A stretch of DNA of 64,000 nt from assembly GCF_027497235.1 (NCBI RefSeq), contig NZ_CP114902.1:6288001-6352000 (forward strand), read 5' to 3'. How positions within the stretch are numbered: the stretch's first letter is position 1; the number at the start of each line of letters is the position of its first letter. Below the pieces are notes generated by a model. That model was not told the origin of the DNA, made no database searches, and saw nothing but the letters and a program-made list of their open reading frames with translations. Below, piece after piece: positions 1 through 9,721 of this stretch. The position numbers and the translations under genes were made by a program. The stretch is from Micromonospora sp. WMMD1128 (GTDB taxonomy: Bacteria; Actinomycetota; Actinomycetes; Mycobacteriales; Micromonosporaceae).

Positions 1-1156
1 GTTCCCGCGCGGCGGGCGGGGTCTGCTCCGCGAAGGTCTCCAGCGCCGCCCGCGCCTCGTCCGAGACCTTCGCCGGGATCACCACGTCGAGCGTGACCAG
101 CAGGTCACCGGCGCGGCCGTCCTTGCGTACGACGCCCTTGCCGCGGGCGCGCAGCACCCGCCCGGCCGGAGTACCCGGCGGCACCCGCAGGGTCACCGCG
201 CCGTCAAGCGTCGGGACCCGCAGGTCCGTGCCGAGCACGGCCTCGGCGTACGTGATCGGGACGCTCAGGGTGAGATCGTCCCCGGTGCGCCCGAACAGGT
301 CGTCCGGGCGGACCTTCACCTGCACGAACAGATCGCCAGCGGCACCGCCCCGCTCGCCGGGCTCGCCCCGGCCGGCCAGCCGGATCCGCTGCCCGTCGGC
401 CACCCCGGCGGGGAAGCGGACGTTGAGCGTGCGGGTCTTGGTGACGCCGCCGGTGCCATGGCACTCCGGGCACTTCTCCTCGACGACCGTGCCGACGCCC
501 TGACAGTTGCGGCACGGCTCGGAGAAGCTGAACGACCCCTGGTTGCGGGTGGTCACCCCGGCGCCGTGGCAGACCGGGCACGCCACCGGCTGGGTGCCCG
601 GCTTCGCACCGTTGCCGTGGCAGGTGTCGCAGACGCCGGGAGCGCGCAGCGTCAGCGGCAGCGTGACGCCGCGGACCGCGTCGCCGAAGTCGAGCGCCAC
701 CTCGGTCTCGACGTCCCGGCCGCGGGATGGGCCGCGGGCCCGGGTCCCGCCGCCGGCACCGCCGCCGGAGAAGATCGTGCTGAACAGGTCGGTGAAGCCG
801 CCTCCGCCGAACCGGCTGTCGCCGGCGCCGGGGCCGCCACCTCCGAACAGGTCGGAGACGTCGAACGGCGCGCCGCCCGGTTGGCCGGCGCCCCGGGCGC
901 CGCGCCGGAAGGCGCCCGAACCGAACAGCGACCGCATCTCGTCGTACTCGCGTCGCTTCTTCTCGTCGCCGAGCACGGCGTACGCCTCGGAGACGGTCTT
1001 GAACCGTTCCTCGGCCTTGACATCACCGGGGTTGTGGTCCGGATGCGACTCCCGGGCCGATTTTCGGTACGACTTCTTGATCTCGTCCGAGGAGGCGGAC
1101 TTGTCCACGCCCAACGCGGCGTAGTAGTCCTTCTCGATCCAGTCCTTGGAACTCAC
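1..1156 (-). CDS. dnaJ: Chaperone DnaJ (3' end outside window)
   Basis: Hsp40 co-chaperone that stimulates DnaK ATPase and delivers clients. Seen: N-terminal J-domain with HPD motif (HPDHNPGD), a Gly/Phe-rich linker, then four zinc-finger repeats in the usual order (CDTCHGNG, CPVCHGAG, CRNCQGVG, CPECHGTG) and the C-terminal substrate-binding beta domain. About 385 codons are visible and the frame is still open at base 1, so only the last few residues are missing. The start is GTG (VSSKDWIEKDYYAALGV) preceded by a GGAAGGGGG purine run. Third gene of the dnaK-grpE-dnaJ operon, 79 bases after grpE. In other actinobacteria hspR follows; that position is off the left edge. Confidence 0.96.
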   Translation of the reverse strand, partial: MSSKDWIEKDYYAALGVDKSASSDEIKKSYRKSARESHPDHNPGDVKAEERFKTVSEAYAVLGDEKKRREYDEMRSLFGSGAFRRGARGAGQPGGAPFDVSDLFGGGGPGAGDSRFGGGGFTDLFSTIFSGGGAGGGTRARGPSRGRDVETEVALDFGDAVRGVTLPLTLRAPGVCDTCHGNGAKPGTQPVACPVCHGAGVTTRNQGSFSFSEPCRNCQGVGTVVEEKCPECHGTGGVTKTRTLNVRFPAGVADGQRIRLAGRGEPGERGGAAGDLFVQVKVRPDDLFGRTGDDLTLSVPITYAEAVLGTDLRVPTLDGAVTLRVPPGTPAGRVLRARGKGVVRKDGRAGDLLVTLDVVIPAKVSDEARAALETFAEQTPPAARE

Positions 1157-1235
1157 CGGTCCACCCCCTTCCACGGGTCGAATCCCGGTCGTCCCGCCCG
1201 CCCGGTGGGGGCGGGCGGGACGTCACGGGTCGGCA

Positions 1236-1991
1236 CTACTCCGGTTCCGCGACCGCGACCATGGCCGGCCGCAGCAGCCGCTCGCCGAGCTGGTAGCCCC
1301 GGCGCATGACCTGCACGCAGGTCGGCTCGGTCACGTCGGTGGACGTCTGGTGCGCCACCGCCTCGTGCCGGGTCGGGTCGAACGGGTCGCCCTGCTCGCC
1401 GAACGCGGTCAGGCCGAACTTGCCCAGCGCGGCGGTGAGCTGCTCGGCCACGCTGCCGAACGGGCCCACCAGGTCGCCGTGCTCGCGGGCCCGGTCCAGG
1501 TCGTCGAGGATCGGCAGCAGCGCGGTGAGCACCCCGCCGGTCGCCTGCTCCTGGACCAGGTTGCGGTCCCGGTCGACGCGCTTGCGGTAGTTGGCGTACT
1601 CCGCCGAGACCCGCTGGAGGTCGCGGGTGCGTTCCTCCAGGTCGGAGCGGAGCGACTCCAGTTCGGCGCCGAGCGGCTCCGCCTTGCCGCCGCCGGTCTC
1701 CTCGCTCGGCTCGGCCGGCGAGTCGACCACGGGTGGCCCGGGGACCTCGTCCTCGCCGCCGATCTCGTCGACCACGACCTCGGCATCTTCGACCAGGCCC
1801 TCGGCGGGCGCGTCGGCGGCGGCGTCGGCCGCCGAGGCGGCGTCGGCCGGCTCCTCGGTCACCTTGCCGAGCTTGCGCTTGTCGCGGATGACGACCCGCG
1901 GCTCGTCGCTGGCGTGCTTGCCGGCGCCCGCGGAGCCACCCGGCGCCGACCCGGTGGAGCCCGGGTCGGCCGCTCGTGGCTTGTCCGTCAT
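1236..1991 (-). CDS. grpE: Nucleotide exchange factor GrpE
   Basis: ADP/ATP exchange factor for DnaK. The 251-residue protein has a long low-complexity acidic and Ala-rich N-terminus (about residues 1-90), then the helical dimerisation stalk (RTRDLQRVSAEYANYRKRVD) and the C-terminal beta domain ending in HQTSTDVTEPTCVQVMRRGY, where GrpE proteins normally have a conserved V-x-x-V-x-x-x-G-Y stretch. The N-terminal tail is longer than in the E. coli protein, as is usual in actinomycetes. It starts at ATG 1991, 48 bases after the dnaK stop, and is cotranscribed with dnaK and dnaJ. Confidence 0.95.
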   Translation of the reverse strand: MTDKPRAADPGSTGSAPGGSAGAGKHASDEPRVVIRDKRKLGKVTEEPADAASAADAAADAPAEGLVEDAEVVVDEIGGEDEVPGPPVVDSPAEPSEETGGGKAEPLGAELESLRSDLEERTRDLQRVSAEYANYRKRVDRDRNLVQEQATGGVLTALLPILDDLDRAREHGDLVGPFGSVAEQLTAALGKFGLTAFGEQGDPFDPTRHEAVAHQTSTDVTEPTCVQVMRRGYQLGERLLRPAMVAVAEPE

Positions 1992-2039
1992 GCGGTTACC
2001 TCATCCCTGTGCGGTGCGAGTCGTGTCGGGGGACCGATG

Positions 2040-3920
2040 TCACTTCTTGTCCTCGTCCACGATCTCCGCGTCGACCACGTCGTCGGCGCCGCCGGCCTGC
2101 GGGCCACCGGTCGCACCCGCACCCGCACCCGCGCCCGCGCCGGCTCCCGGCCCGGCCGCGCCCGGAGCACCCGGCTCGCCCTCCTGCTGCTGGGCGTAGA
2201 GCAGCGAACCGGCCTGCTGGGACACCTGGGCCAGCTTCTCGTGCGCGGCCTTGATCTTGTCGATGTCCTGCCCGCCGAGGGCGCTGCGCAGCTCGCCGAG
2301 CGCCTCGTTGAGCTGGTCGCGGTTCTCACCGGGCAGCTTGTCGCCGCTCTCGGCGAGGAACTTCTCGGTCTGCCACTGGAGCGCCTCGGCGACGTTGCGG
2401 GTCTCCGCCTCCTCGCGGCGACGCTTGTCCTCGTCGGCGTGCTCCTCGGCGTCCCGGCGCATCCGCTCGATGTCGTCCTTCGGCAGCGAGGAGCCGCCGG
2501 TGATCGTCATCTTCTGCTCCTTGCCGGTGCCCAGGTCCTTGGCGTGCACGTTCACGATGCCGTTGGCGTCGATGTCGAACGTGACCTCGATCTGCGGCAC
2601 GCCGCGCGGCGCCGGCGGGAGGCCGGTCAGCTCGAAGGTGCCGAGCTTCTTGTTGTAGGCCGCGATCTCCCGCTCACCCTGGAACACCTGGATCAGCACC
2701 GACGGCTGGTTGTCGTCAGCCGTGGTGAAGACCTCGGAGCGCTTGGTCGGGATGGTGGTGTTGCGCTCGATCAGCTTGGTGAAGATGCCGCCCTTGGTCT
2801 CGATGCCCAGGCTCAGCGGGGTCACGTCGAGCAGCAGGACGTCCTTGACCTCGCCCTTGAGCACGCCGGCCTGGAGGGCGGCGCCGACGGCGACGACCTC
2901 GTCCGGGTTGACGCCCTTGTTCGGGTCGCGGCCGGTGAGCTGCTTGACCAGGTCGGTGACGGCCGGCATCCGGGTCGAGCCGCCGACCAGGATGACGTGG
3001 TCGACGTCGGAGACCTTGATCCCGGCGTCCTTGACGGCCTGCTCGAACGGGCCCTTGCAGCGGTCCAGCAGGTCCTGCGTCATCCGCTGGAACTCGGCGC
3101 GGCTCAGCGTCACGTCGAGGTGCAGCGGGCCCGCCGAGCCGGCGGTGATGTACGGCAGGTTGATGTTGCTGGTGGTGGCCGCGGACAGCTCGATCTTGGC
3201 CTTCTCGGCCGCTTCCTTGAGTCGCTGCATGGCCATCTTGTCCTGCGAGAGGTCGATGCCGTGCTCGCCGCGGAACGTCTTCACCAGGTGGTCGATGATC
3301 CGCTGGTCCCAGTCGTCGCCGCCGAGCTGGTTGTCGCCGCTCGTGGACTTGACCTCGACGACGCCCTCGGCCAGCTCCAGCAGCGACACGTCGAAGGTGC
3401 CGCCACCGAGGTCGAAGACCAGGACGGTCTGCTCCTTGGAGCCCTTGTCGAGGCCGTACGCCAGGGCGGCGGCGGTCGGCTCGTTCACGATCCGCAGCAC
3501 GTTGAAGCCGGCGATCTCACCGGCCTCCTTGGTGGCCTGGCGCTGCCCGTCGTTGAAGTACGCCGGGACGGTGATCACCGCGTCGGCGATCTGCTCGCCC
3601 AGGTACGCCTCGGCGTCCCGCTTGAGCTTCATCAGCGTCCGGGCGGAGATCTCCTGCGGGGTGTATTTCTTGCCGTCGATGTCGACGGTCCAGTTGGTGC
3701 CGATCTCCCGCTTGACCGAGCGGATGGTCCGGTCGGGGTTGGTCACCGCCTGGCGCTTGGCGACCTCACCGACGAGCACCTCGCCGTTGCGGGCGAACGC
3801 GACGATCGAGGGAGTCGTACGCGAGCCCTCAGCGTTGGCGATGACGGTGGGCTCACCGCCCTCGAGAACGCTGACGCAGGAGTTCGTCGTGCCGAGGTCG
3901 ATGCCGACCGCACGTGCCAT
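2040..3920 (-). CDS. dnaK: Chaperone DnaK (Hsp70)
   Basis: ATP-dependent Hsp70 chaperone. The 626-residue protein begins [18 protein letters not shown], the classical phosphate-1 loop of the actin-like ATPase. It continues with the [13 protein letters not shown] phosphate-2 motif, the adenosine-binding [10 protein letters not shown] region, the [15 protein letters not shown] interdomain linker and the substrate domain, and ends in an acidic Ala/Gly-rich tail ([14 protein letters not shown]). An in-frame ATG lies 26 codons upstream, but the family alignment and the GAAGCGAGGAAGCGAAC sequence before 3920 favour the start given here. First gene of the operon; a HAIR operator sits about 80 bases upstream, so HspR repression is expected. 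Confidence 0.98.
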   Translation of the reverse strand: MARAVGIDLGTTNSCVSVLEGGEPTVIANAEGSRTTPSIVAFARNGEVLVGEVAKRQAVTNPDRTIRSVKREIGTNWTVDIDGKKYTPQEISARTLMKLKRDAEAYLGEQIADAVITVPAYFNDGQRQATKEAGEIAGFNVLRIVNEPTAAALAYGLDKGSKEQTVLVFDLGGGTFDVSLLELAEGVVEVKSTSGDNQLGGDDWDQRIIDHLVKTFRGEHGIDLSQDKMAMQRLKEAAEKAKIELSAATTSNINLPYITAGSAGPLHLDVTLSRAEFQRMTQDLLDRCKGPFEQAVKDAGIKVSDVDHVILVGGSTRMPAVTDLVKQLTGRDPNKGVNPDEVVAVGAALQAGVLKGEVKDVLLLDVTPLSLGIETKGGIFTKLIERNTTIPTKRSEVFTTADDNQPSVLIQVFQGEREIAAYNKKLGTFELTGLPPAPRGVPQIEVTFDIDANGIVNVHAKDLGTGKEQKMTITGGSSLPKDDIERMRRDAEEHADEDKRRREEAETRNVAEALQWQTEKFLAESGDKLPGENRDQLNEALGELRSALGGQDIDKIKAAHEKLAQVSQQAGSLLYAQQQEGEPGAPGAAGPGAGAGAGAGAGATGGPQAGGADDVVDAEIVDEDKK

Positions 3921-4000
3921 GTTCGCTTCCTCGCTTCGTAACGGGTGAGCAGGTCGGATGGCCTGCCCGGCTGGGTCGCCCGGAGGCGGCCACGCCATAA

Positions 4001-4020
4001 GTTGAGTGAACTTGACTCAA
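4001..4020. promoter_or_regulatory. HAIR operator (HspR-binding inverted repeat)
   Basis: The sequence contains TTGAGT-N7-ACTCAA at 4002-4020, an almost exact match to the HspR-associated inverted repeat CTTGAGT-N7-ACTCAAG known from Streptomyces and Mycobacterium dnaK promoters. Only the outermost base pair deviates (G and T instead of C and G). It lies 80 bases upstream of dnaK, within its promoter region. The operon is therefore expected to be heat-shock controlled by HspR with DnaK as co-repressor. Confidence 0.9.
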
Positions 4021-4131
4021 TAGTGCCACGCCCCCGGCAAACCGCAAGTCGGGGTTGAGTCGACTCGGCGCAACCTGACCGTTATTACCGTCCGGTTGTC
4101 TTACCTTGCGTCGGTCGGGCACGCTTTAGCG

Positions 4132-5967
4132 GTGACGACGCATGGCGATTCCGCCACCCGTGCCGGCGCGCCCGCCGTCGCAGCCCGCACCGGATCCACC
4201 GCCGGCGACGACCAGCCCGCCGAAGCCGCCGGCCTGCCCGCCGCGCTCACCGGCCTGCGGGCCGCGATCGACGCGGCTCGCTTCCCGCTGGCCCTTCCCT
4301 CGGCCGAGCCGGCCCGGCAGGCGGCCCGGAGCCTCACCGACCAGCTCGACGACTACCTGCTGCCGCGGCTGGCCCGGCTCGACGCCCCGCTGCTCGTGGT
4401 GGTCGGCGGCTCCACCGGCGCCGGCAAGTCGACGCTTGTCAACAGCCTGGTCCAGGCGCGGGTCAGCGCGGCAGGCGTGCTCCGCCCCACCACCCGCTCC
4501 CCGGTGCTGGTCTGCAACCCGGCCGACGCGGCCTGGTTCCGCCAGGGCGAGCTGCTGCCCGGCCTGACCCGCACCACCGGCCCGAGCGAGCATCCGGGCA
4601 CCCTGCAACTGGTCACCGCCCCGGCGCTGCCGCCCGGCCTGGCCTTCCTCGACGCACCGGACATCGACTCGGTGGTCGACGCCAACCGGGCGCTCGCCGG
4701 GCAACTGCTCGCCGCCGCCGACCTGTGGTTGTTCGTCACCACCGCGGCGCGCTACGCCGACGCCGTTCCCTGGGAGCTGCTGCGCAGCGCCCGCGCCCGG
4801 GGCACCGCCGTCGCCATGGTGCTCGACCGGGTCCCGCCCGAAGCCGTCGACGAGGTCGCCGCCCACCTGTCGGAGATGCTGGCCGCGCAGGAGCTGGGCG
4901 CCGCGCCGCTGTTCGTGCTGCCGGAAACCTGGGTGGACGGGCAGGGGCTGCTGCCCGACCGGATGACCGCACCGCTGAGCGGGTGGTTCGCCCGGCTCGC
5001 CGGTGACGCGGAGGCCCGCTCGGCGGTGGTCCGGCAGACGCTGGACGGCGCGCTGGCCGCCCTGCACCCGGTGGTGGAGGCGATGGCCGACGCCGCCGAC
5101 GAGCAGGTGGCCGCCGCCGAGGCGCTTGACGAGCGGGTCCGGGCCGCCTACCGCGGCGCGGAGCGCACCGTCGACCAGGGGCTCAAGGACGGCCGGCTGC
5201 TCCGCGGCGAGGTGCTGGCCCGTTGGCAGGAGTTCGTCGGCACCGGCGAGTTCTTCCGTGGCTTGGAGGCACGCATCGGCCGGCTGCGCGACCGGGTGGT
5301 GGCGGTGGTCACCGGACGACCCGCCCCGGCGGCGGAGCTGCGTACGGCGATCGAGTCCCAACTGGTCACGCTGTTGCGCGGGGTGGCCGCCGAGGCGGCG
5401 GAGAACGCGTACACCGGATGGAAGGCCCATCCGGCGGGCGCGGCGCTGCTCGAACCGGAGCTGGCGCACGCCTCGGCCGACCTGCCCGCGCGCGGCGAGC
5501 AACTGGTCCGCGACTGGCAGCGCGGGGTGTTGGAGCTGGTCCGCGTCGAGGGCGGCGACCGGCGGTTCGTGGCCCGGACCGCCGCGTACGCGGTGAACGC
5601 CACCGGCCTGGTCGTGATGATCGGCGTCTTCGCCTCCACCGCGTTCATCCCGACCGGGCTGGAGGTCGCCGCGGGCACCGGCACCGCGGTCGCCGGCCAG
5701 ACCGTGCTCCAGGCCATCTTCGGTGACCAGGCGGTGCGCGACCTGTCCCGCAAGGCGCGGGCGGACCTGCTCGACCGGGTCGGCGCGCTGATGGCCGAGG
5801 AGGCGGGCCGCTTCCTGGCCCGCACCGAGGCGGCCCGCCCGACCGCCGACGGCGGTGACACACTGCGCCGGGCCGCCGTGGCGGTCGAGCGCGCCCGGCA
5901 CCACAGCGGCCTCGCCTCCGCCGCCGGCGCCTCGTTGCCCACCACCGAGCAGGACGGTCGCCCATGA
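4132..5967 (+). CDS. Dynamin-like/YfjP-type GTPase, first of a coupled pair
   Basis: Large P-loop GTPase of unknown cellular role. Seen: Walker A GGSTGAGKST near residue 100, a DAPDID switch/Walker B-like segment near 180, a long helical middle, and a hydrophobic hairpin near residues 490-540 (ATGLVVMIGVFASTAFIPTGLEVAAG), suggesting membrane association. About 611 residues from GTG 4132; a TTG at 4096 would add 12 residues and neither start has a clear ribosome site. Its stop overlaps the next gene as ATGA, so the two GTPases are translationally coupled and probably form a hetero-oligomer. It is divergent from dnaK. Family membership rests on the G1 motif and the membrane hairpin; function is not known. 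Confidence 0.8.
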   Translation: MTTHGDSATRAGAPAVAARTGSTAGDDQPAEAAGLPAALTGLRAAIDAARFPLALPSAEPARQAARSLTDQLDDYLLPRLARLDAPLLVVVGGSTGAGKSTLVNSLVQARVSAAGVLRPTTRSPVLVCNPADAAWFRQGELLPGLTRTTGPSEHPGTLQLVTAPALPPGLAFLDAPDIDSVVDANRALAGQLLAAADLWLFVTTAARYADAVPWELLRSARARGTAVAMVLDRVPPEAVDEVAAHLSEMLAAQELGAAPLFVLPETWVDGQGLLPDRMTAPLSGWFARLAGDAEARSAVVRQTLDGALAALHPVVEAMADAADEQVAAAEALDERVRAAYRGAERTVDQGLKDGRLLRGEVLARWQEFVGTGEFFRGLEARIGRLRDRVVAVVTGRPAPAAELRTAIESQLVTLLRGVAAEAAENAYTGWKAHPAGAALLEPELAHASADLPARGEQLVRDWQRGVLELVRVEGGDRRFVARTAAYAVNATGLVVMIGVFASTAFIPTGLEVAAGTGTAVAGQTVLQAIFGDQAVRDLSRKARADLLDRVGALMAEEAGRFLARTEAARPTADGGDTLRRAAVAVERARHHSGLASAAGASLPTTEQDGRP

Positions 5968-7649
5968 GCGCCAGCAACATCGTGGGACGGATGCGCGAGG
6001 CGTTCCGGGCCGACCAGCGGGTCGACCCGGACGTCCTGATCGCGCGCCTGCAGGCGGTCCAGCGGTTCCTCGGCGCGGTCGACGGCCAGGTGCCCGACGC
6101 GCAACTGGTGGCCGGGCACACGGTGGTCGAGCGGGCCGGTGACCGACTCGCCCTCTCCGGCCGGCACACCGTGGTCGCCCTCGCCGGCGCGACCGGCAGC
6201 GGCAAGTCGAGCCTGTTCAACGCGCTGGCCCGGATGGACCTCTCCCCGGTCGGTGTCCGCCGGCCCACCACCGGCATGGCCCACGCCTGCGTGTGGGGGC
6301 CGCTCGACGGCGCGGTCCGGCTGCTCGACTGGGTCGGGGTGCTGCCCCGGCACCGGTTCGTGCGGGAGAGCCCGCTGGACGGCGACGACGAGTCCACCCT
6401 GCACGGCCTGGTCCTGCTGGACCTGCCCGACTTCGACTCGGTGCAGCACAGCCACCGGCTCGAGGTCGACCGGCTGCTCGGCCTGGTCGACCTCGTGGTC
6501 TGGGTGCTCGACCCGCAGAAGTACGCCGACCGGGTGATCCACGCCAGCTACCTGCGCGAGTTCCACCGGCACAAGGACGTGACCGTGGTGGTGCTCAACC
6601 AGGCCGACCGGCTGCCCACGACCGAGCTGCCCACGGTCCTGGACGACCTGCGCCGGCTGCTCGACGCCGACGGACTGGGCGGGGTGCCGCTGCTGCCCAC
6701 GGTGGCGGTGGACCCGGCCGGGCTGTCCGGGCTACGGGCCGAGTTGGAGAAGACGGTCGCCGAACGGCAGGCCGCCCTGCGCCGGCTCTCCGGCGACGTG
6801 GACGCCGTGGTGGCCGACCTCGAACCGCTTGTCGGGCCGGAGCCGCCTGGCACCCGGCCGGGTGACGCCTCGTCCCAGGAACTCACCCGGGCGCTTGCCG
6901 GGGCGGCCGGTGTGCCGACCGTGGCCGACGCGGTTCAAGGCGCCTACCGGCACCGGGCGGCGAGCAGCACCGGCTGGCCGCTGGTGCGGAGTTGGCGGAA
7001 GCTGCGCCCGGATCCGCTGCGCCGGCTGCACCTGCCCGGACGGGATCCGGAAGCGCCGGCCGAGAGCCTGGTCGCGGCCACCTCCGTACCCGATCCGACC
7101 GCCGCGCAGCGCTCGTCGCTCAACCTGGCCATCCGCGCGGTGGCCGACCGCTCCAGCGCCGACCTGCCGGAGCCCTGGCCGACCGCGGTGACCGCGGCGG
7201 CCCGGTCCCGGCTGGCGGAGCTGCCGGGCGCGCTCGACCACGCCGTCGCCGCCACCGACCTCGGCATGGACGGTCGTCCGGCCTGGTGGCGGGTGGTCGG
7301 CGGGGTCCAGTGGCTGGTCACCCTCGCCGCGCTGGCCGGGCTGCTCTGGCTGGTCCTGGGGTACGCGCTGCGCTTCCTCGGCCTGCCGGCGCTTGAGTAT
7401 CCGAAGCTCGGCGAGGTGCCCTGGCCCACGGTGTTGCTGCTCGGGGGGCTGCTGGCCGGGCTCCTGGTGGCGGCGCTGACCCGGCCGGTGGTCGGGTGGG
7501 CGGCCGGGCGGGCCCGTCACCAGGCCGAGCAACGGCTGCTCACCTCCGTCGGCAGCGTCGGCGAGAAGTACGTGTTGGACCCGGTCTGGGCGGTGCTGGC
7601 GCGCTACGGCGCGGCGCGGGACGCGCTGCGGGACGCCGCGCGGCGCTGA
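5964..7649 (+). CDS. Membrane GTPase, second of a coupled pair
   Basis: The 561-residue P-loop GTPase has Walker A GATGSGKSSLFNALA near residue 75, a DLPDFDSVQ switch II/Walker B-like segment near 155, and VVVLNQADRL (an NKxD-like base-specificity motif, here NQAD) near 215. The C-terminal third holds two strong membrane segments (GGVQWLVTLAALAGLLWLVL and VLLLGGLLAGLLVAALT). The architecture resembles 50S-associated YfjP/Era-like or bacterial dynamin-like GTPases anchored in the membrane. The start ATG overlaps the upstream GTPase stop by four bases. What the pair does is not known; partnership is inferred from the coupling. Confidence 0.8.
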   Translation: MSASNIVGRMREAFRADQRVDPDVLIARLQAVQRFLGAVDGQVPDAQLVAGHTVVERAGDRLALSGRHTVVALAGATGSGKSSLFNALARMDLSPVGVRRPTTGMAHACVWGPLDGAVRLLDWVGVLPRHRFVRESPLDGDDESTLHGLVLLDLPDFDSVQHSHRLEVDRLLGLVDLVVWVLDPQKYADRVIHASYLREFHRHKDVTVVVLNQADRLPTTELPTVLDDLRRLLDADGLGGVPLLPTVAVDPAGLSGLRAELEKTVAERQAALRRLSGDVDAVVADLEPLVGPEPPGTRPGDASSQELTRALAGAAGVPTVADAVQGAYRHRAASSTGWPLVRSWRKLRPDPLRRLHLPGRDPEAPAESLVAATSVPDPTAAQRSSLNLAIRAVADRSSADLPEPWPTAVTAAARSRLAELPGALDHAVAATDLGMDGRPAWWRVVGGVQWLVTLAALAGLLWLVLGYALRFLGLPALEYPKLGEVPWPTVLLLGGLLAGLLVAALTRPVVGWAAGRARHQAEQRLLTSVGSVGEKYVLDPVWAVLARYGAARDALRDAARR

Positions 7650-7701
7650 ACCCGGCGCGCTGGCCGATGTGATGGCCGGCGGCGCGGCGTAGGGTCGATG
7701 C

Positions 7702-8928
7702 ATGGCCACGCCACAGACCCCCTACGACGCGGTGCTGCACGCCGCGCGCGACGTGACGAGGCTCGACTCCGCCCTGGACGCGGAGATGCTCGGCGCCGCG
7801 TTGCTGGGCAGCGTCTACGCCGTCGCGGAGCACGACCGCGAGCAGGCCGTCCGCGATTTCGTGGCCGGTTTCCTCGCCGCCACGTCCCGCCGGCGCAGCG
7901 CCGCCGCGACCACTATCCGCGCCGTCTTCGCCAGCCTGGTGCCGGACGCCGAGGGCGCCGCCCGGGTCCGGCCCGGCGCGCACGCCCCGGCGTGGGCCGG
8001 CCAGCTCGGCCGGGTGCGTCTCACCGGCACCTGGGCGTACGGCGACGTGTACGGCGACCAGACCTCCTACCTCGCCACGTTCGTCTACGACGACGAGGAG
8101 CAGGGCGGGCCGGAGCACGCCCTGGTGGCCCTCGTCGACCACAACATCGGCATCACCAAGGACGTGTTCGTCGGCGGTCCGGCGACCCGGATCGTCGAGC
8201 AGGCCCGGGAGATCTGCACCGAGGACGAGCTGACCTGGTTCCGCACCGAGGACCCGGCCCGGATGCACGCCGAGGTGAGCCGCCACCTGGCGGTCACCGA
8301 CGACCTCGGTGAGCTGCCCGCCCAGGGCTCGCTCGCCACCGACCGCGCCCTGGCGGGCGCCCGGCTGGCCGTCCTGCCCGGGCCGACCCCGCCGGCCGGC
8401 CCGACCGTCGTGCCGCCGATCACCGACGAGGAACGGACCCGGCTGGTACGCGCGTTCCTCGACTCGCCCGAGTCCGTCCGGTTCGGCCTGCCCGAGGTGG
8501 CCGACGGCGAGCTGGCCTCGCTGCACTTCTGCCTGGGCCTGCTGCTGGACCACGCGGCGAGCTTCCCGGATGCCGACCCGATGCGGTGGAGCCCGATGGT
8601 CGTCGAGTTGTTCCTGCTCGACTGGGTGCACCGCCGTGCCGTGCTCGACATGGACGACGCCGCGATGCTGCCCCGGGTGTTGCGCGCGTGGGCGGCGTAC
8701 GCGGCCCGGCAACGTGGGCTGTCGCAGTCCGCCGCGGCCCGGACGGACGAGGCGATCACCGAGATGGTCCCCGAGTTCGCCCGGCTCTACAGCACGGGTG
8801 AACGGCGCAGTCCGGCCACGGCGGCGGTGGCGCAGCTCATGGCGGACGGGGTGAACCCGGACGACCCGGAGGCGCTGAACGCCTGGATCGAGGCGAACCG
8901 GCACCGCCTCACCGACGACCCGGCCTGA
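7702..8928 (+). CDS. Conserved protein of unknown function
   Basis: A soluble, acidic, 408-residue protein with no signal peptide or membrane segment, and I recognise no family. It is rich in Ala, Asp and Glu and mostly helical. It begins MATPQTPYDAVLHAARDVTR and has a conserved-looking central stretch with many aromatics (GTWAYGDVYGDQTSYLATF). The C-terminal half includes SLHFCLGLLLDHAASF and VVELFLLDWVHRR. The start is the second of two overlapping ATGs (7702), which keeps the long frame. It follows the GTPase pair by 52 bases on the same strand and may share their transcript. Its 3' end overlaps the convergent gene by 20 bases. Confidence 0.75.
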   Translation: MATPQTPYDAVLHAARDVTRLDSALDAEMLGAALLGSVYAVAEHDREQAVRDFVAGFLAATSRRRSAAATTIRAVFASLVPDAEGAARVRPGAHAPAWAGQLGRVRLTGTWAYGDVYGDQTSYLATFVYDDEEQGGPEHALVALVDHNIGITKDVFVGGPATRIVEQAREICTEDELTWFRTEDPARMHAEVSRHLAVTDDLGELPAQGSLATDRALAGARLAVLPGPTPPAGPTVVPPITDEERTRLVRAFLDSPESVRFGLPEVADGELASLHFCLGLLLDHAASFPDADPMRWSPMVVELFLLDWVHRRAVLDMDDAAMLPRVLRAWAAYAARQRGLSQSAAARTDEAITEMVPEFARLYSTGERRSPATAAVAQLMADGVNPDDPEALNAWIEANRHRLTDDPA

Positions 8929-9721
8929 CCCGGTACGGCGTGCCGGACGGCTCGGGCGAGCTGCTGGACGGCTCGGGGGACGTGCCGGACGGCTCGGGCG
9001 CGGGTTCGGGCGAGCTTCTGGACGGCTCAGGTTCGGGCGCGGGTTCGGCGGACGTGCCGGACGGTTCGGGCGCCGGCTCGGACGAGCTCCTGGACGGCTC
9101 CGGTGTGGGCTCGACGGACGTGCTGGACGGCTCGGGGGCCGGCTCGGTCGAGCTTCTGGTCGGTTCGGGGACCGGGCTCGGTTCGGGCGTGGGCGGGCCG
9201 GATGGTGACGGTGAGGGCGAGGGCACCGGGGACGGCCGTGGTGGCCGGACCGGGGTGGGCCGGGTCGGCACGGGCGGCGGTGGCGGCGCGGTGGCCGGCC
9301 GGGACCGCCGGATCGAGCCGAGGTCGCTGTCGTCGGGCAGGGCCGGCGCGGCCGGGAGGACCGGGCGCGGGGGTTCGGTGGCGGTGGGGCCGACCGCCGG
9401 CGTGGGGGCGGGGATCGCCGGGGCCTGGGTGGTCCGCGGCAGCGGGATGACCACCGGCCCGACCGAGGGCGTCGGGATGAACGGGGTGCCGAGGTCGGGG
9501 AGCGCACTGTTTCCCACGGTGGCCGAGCCGGTGCTGATCGCGGCGAGGATCGGCATCGACGCGGTGCCGGCGAGCAGCGCCACGGTCAGCAGGTAGCCCC
9601 GGCTGGGGGCGCCGGCGCCGGGGGCGCGGTGCGCGCCGACCAGCCGGCGGTAGCGGGCGGCGGGCAGCGCCCGGTGCCGGCCGAGGAAGGGAGTACCGGG
9701 GGGACCCTCTGGCTCGGACAC
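8909..9721 (-). CDS. Pro/Ser/Glu-rich exported or membrane-anchored protein
   Basis: The 270-residue protein has a basic N-terminus, one hydrophobic segment (YLLTVALLAGTASMPILAAIS, about residues 43-63) and a long disordered extracytoplasmic tail rich in Pro, Ser, Thr and Glu. The tail is built of imperfect EPAPEPS(S/G)TS repeats. It looks like a cell-wall-spanning stalk with no catalytic domain. Two GTGs are possible. GAGGAG abuts the first (9730), while it is about seven bases from the second (9721), so the second is preferred. It converges on the preceding gene with a 20-base overlap, so the final repeats are antisense to that gene's 3' end. Confidence 0.65.
   Translation of the reverse strand: MSEPEGPPGTPFLGRHRALPAARYRRLVGAHRAPGAGAPSRGYLLTVALLAGTASMPILAAISTGSATVGNSALPDLGTPFIPTPSVGPVVIPLPRTTQAPAIPAPTPAVGPTATEPPRPVLPAAPALPDDSDLGSIRRSRPATAPPPPPVPTRPTPVRPPRPSPVPSPSPSPSGPPTPEPSPVPEPTRSSTEPAPEPSSTSVEPTPEPSRSSSEPAPEPSGTSAEPAPEPEPSRSSPEPAPEPSGTSPEPSSSSPEPSGTPYRVRPGRR

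Noticed and set aside
1146-3941. A very long plus-strand open frame opposite dnaK and grpE
   Set aside because: It arises from GC-rich codon bias opposite real genes; the minus strand encodes clear DnaK and GrpE with all motifs.
4055-4066. TTGAGTCGACTC as a second HAIR half-site
   Set aside because: The spacing between half-sites is not seven bases, so it is not a HAIR element, only a short palindrome.
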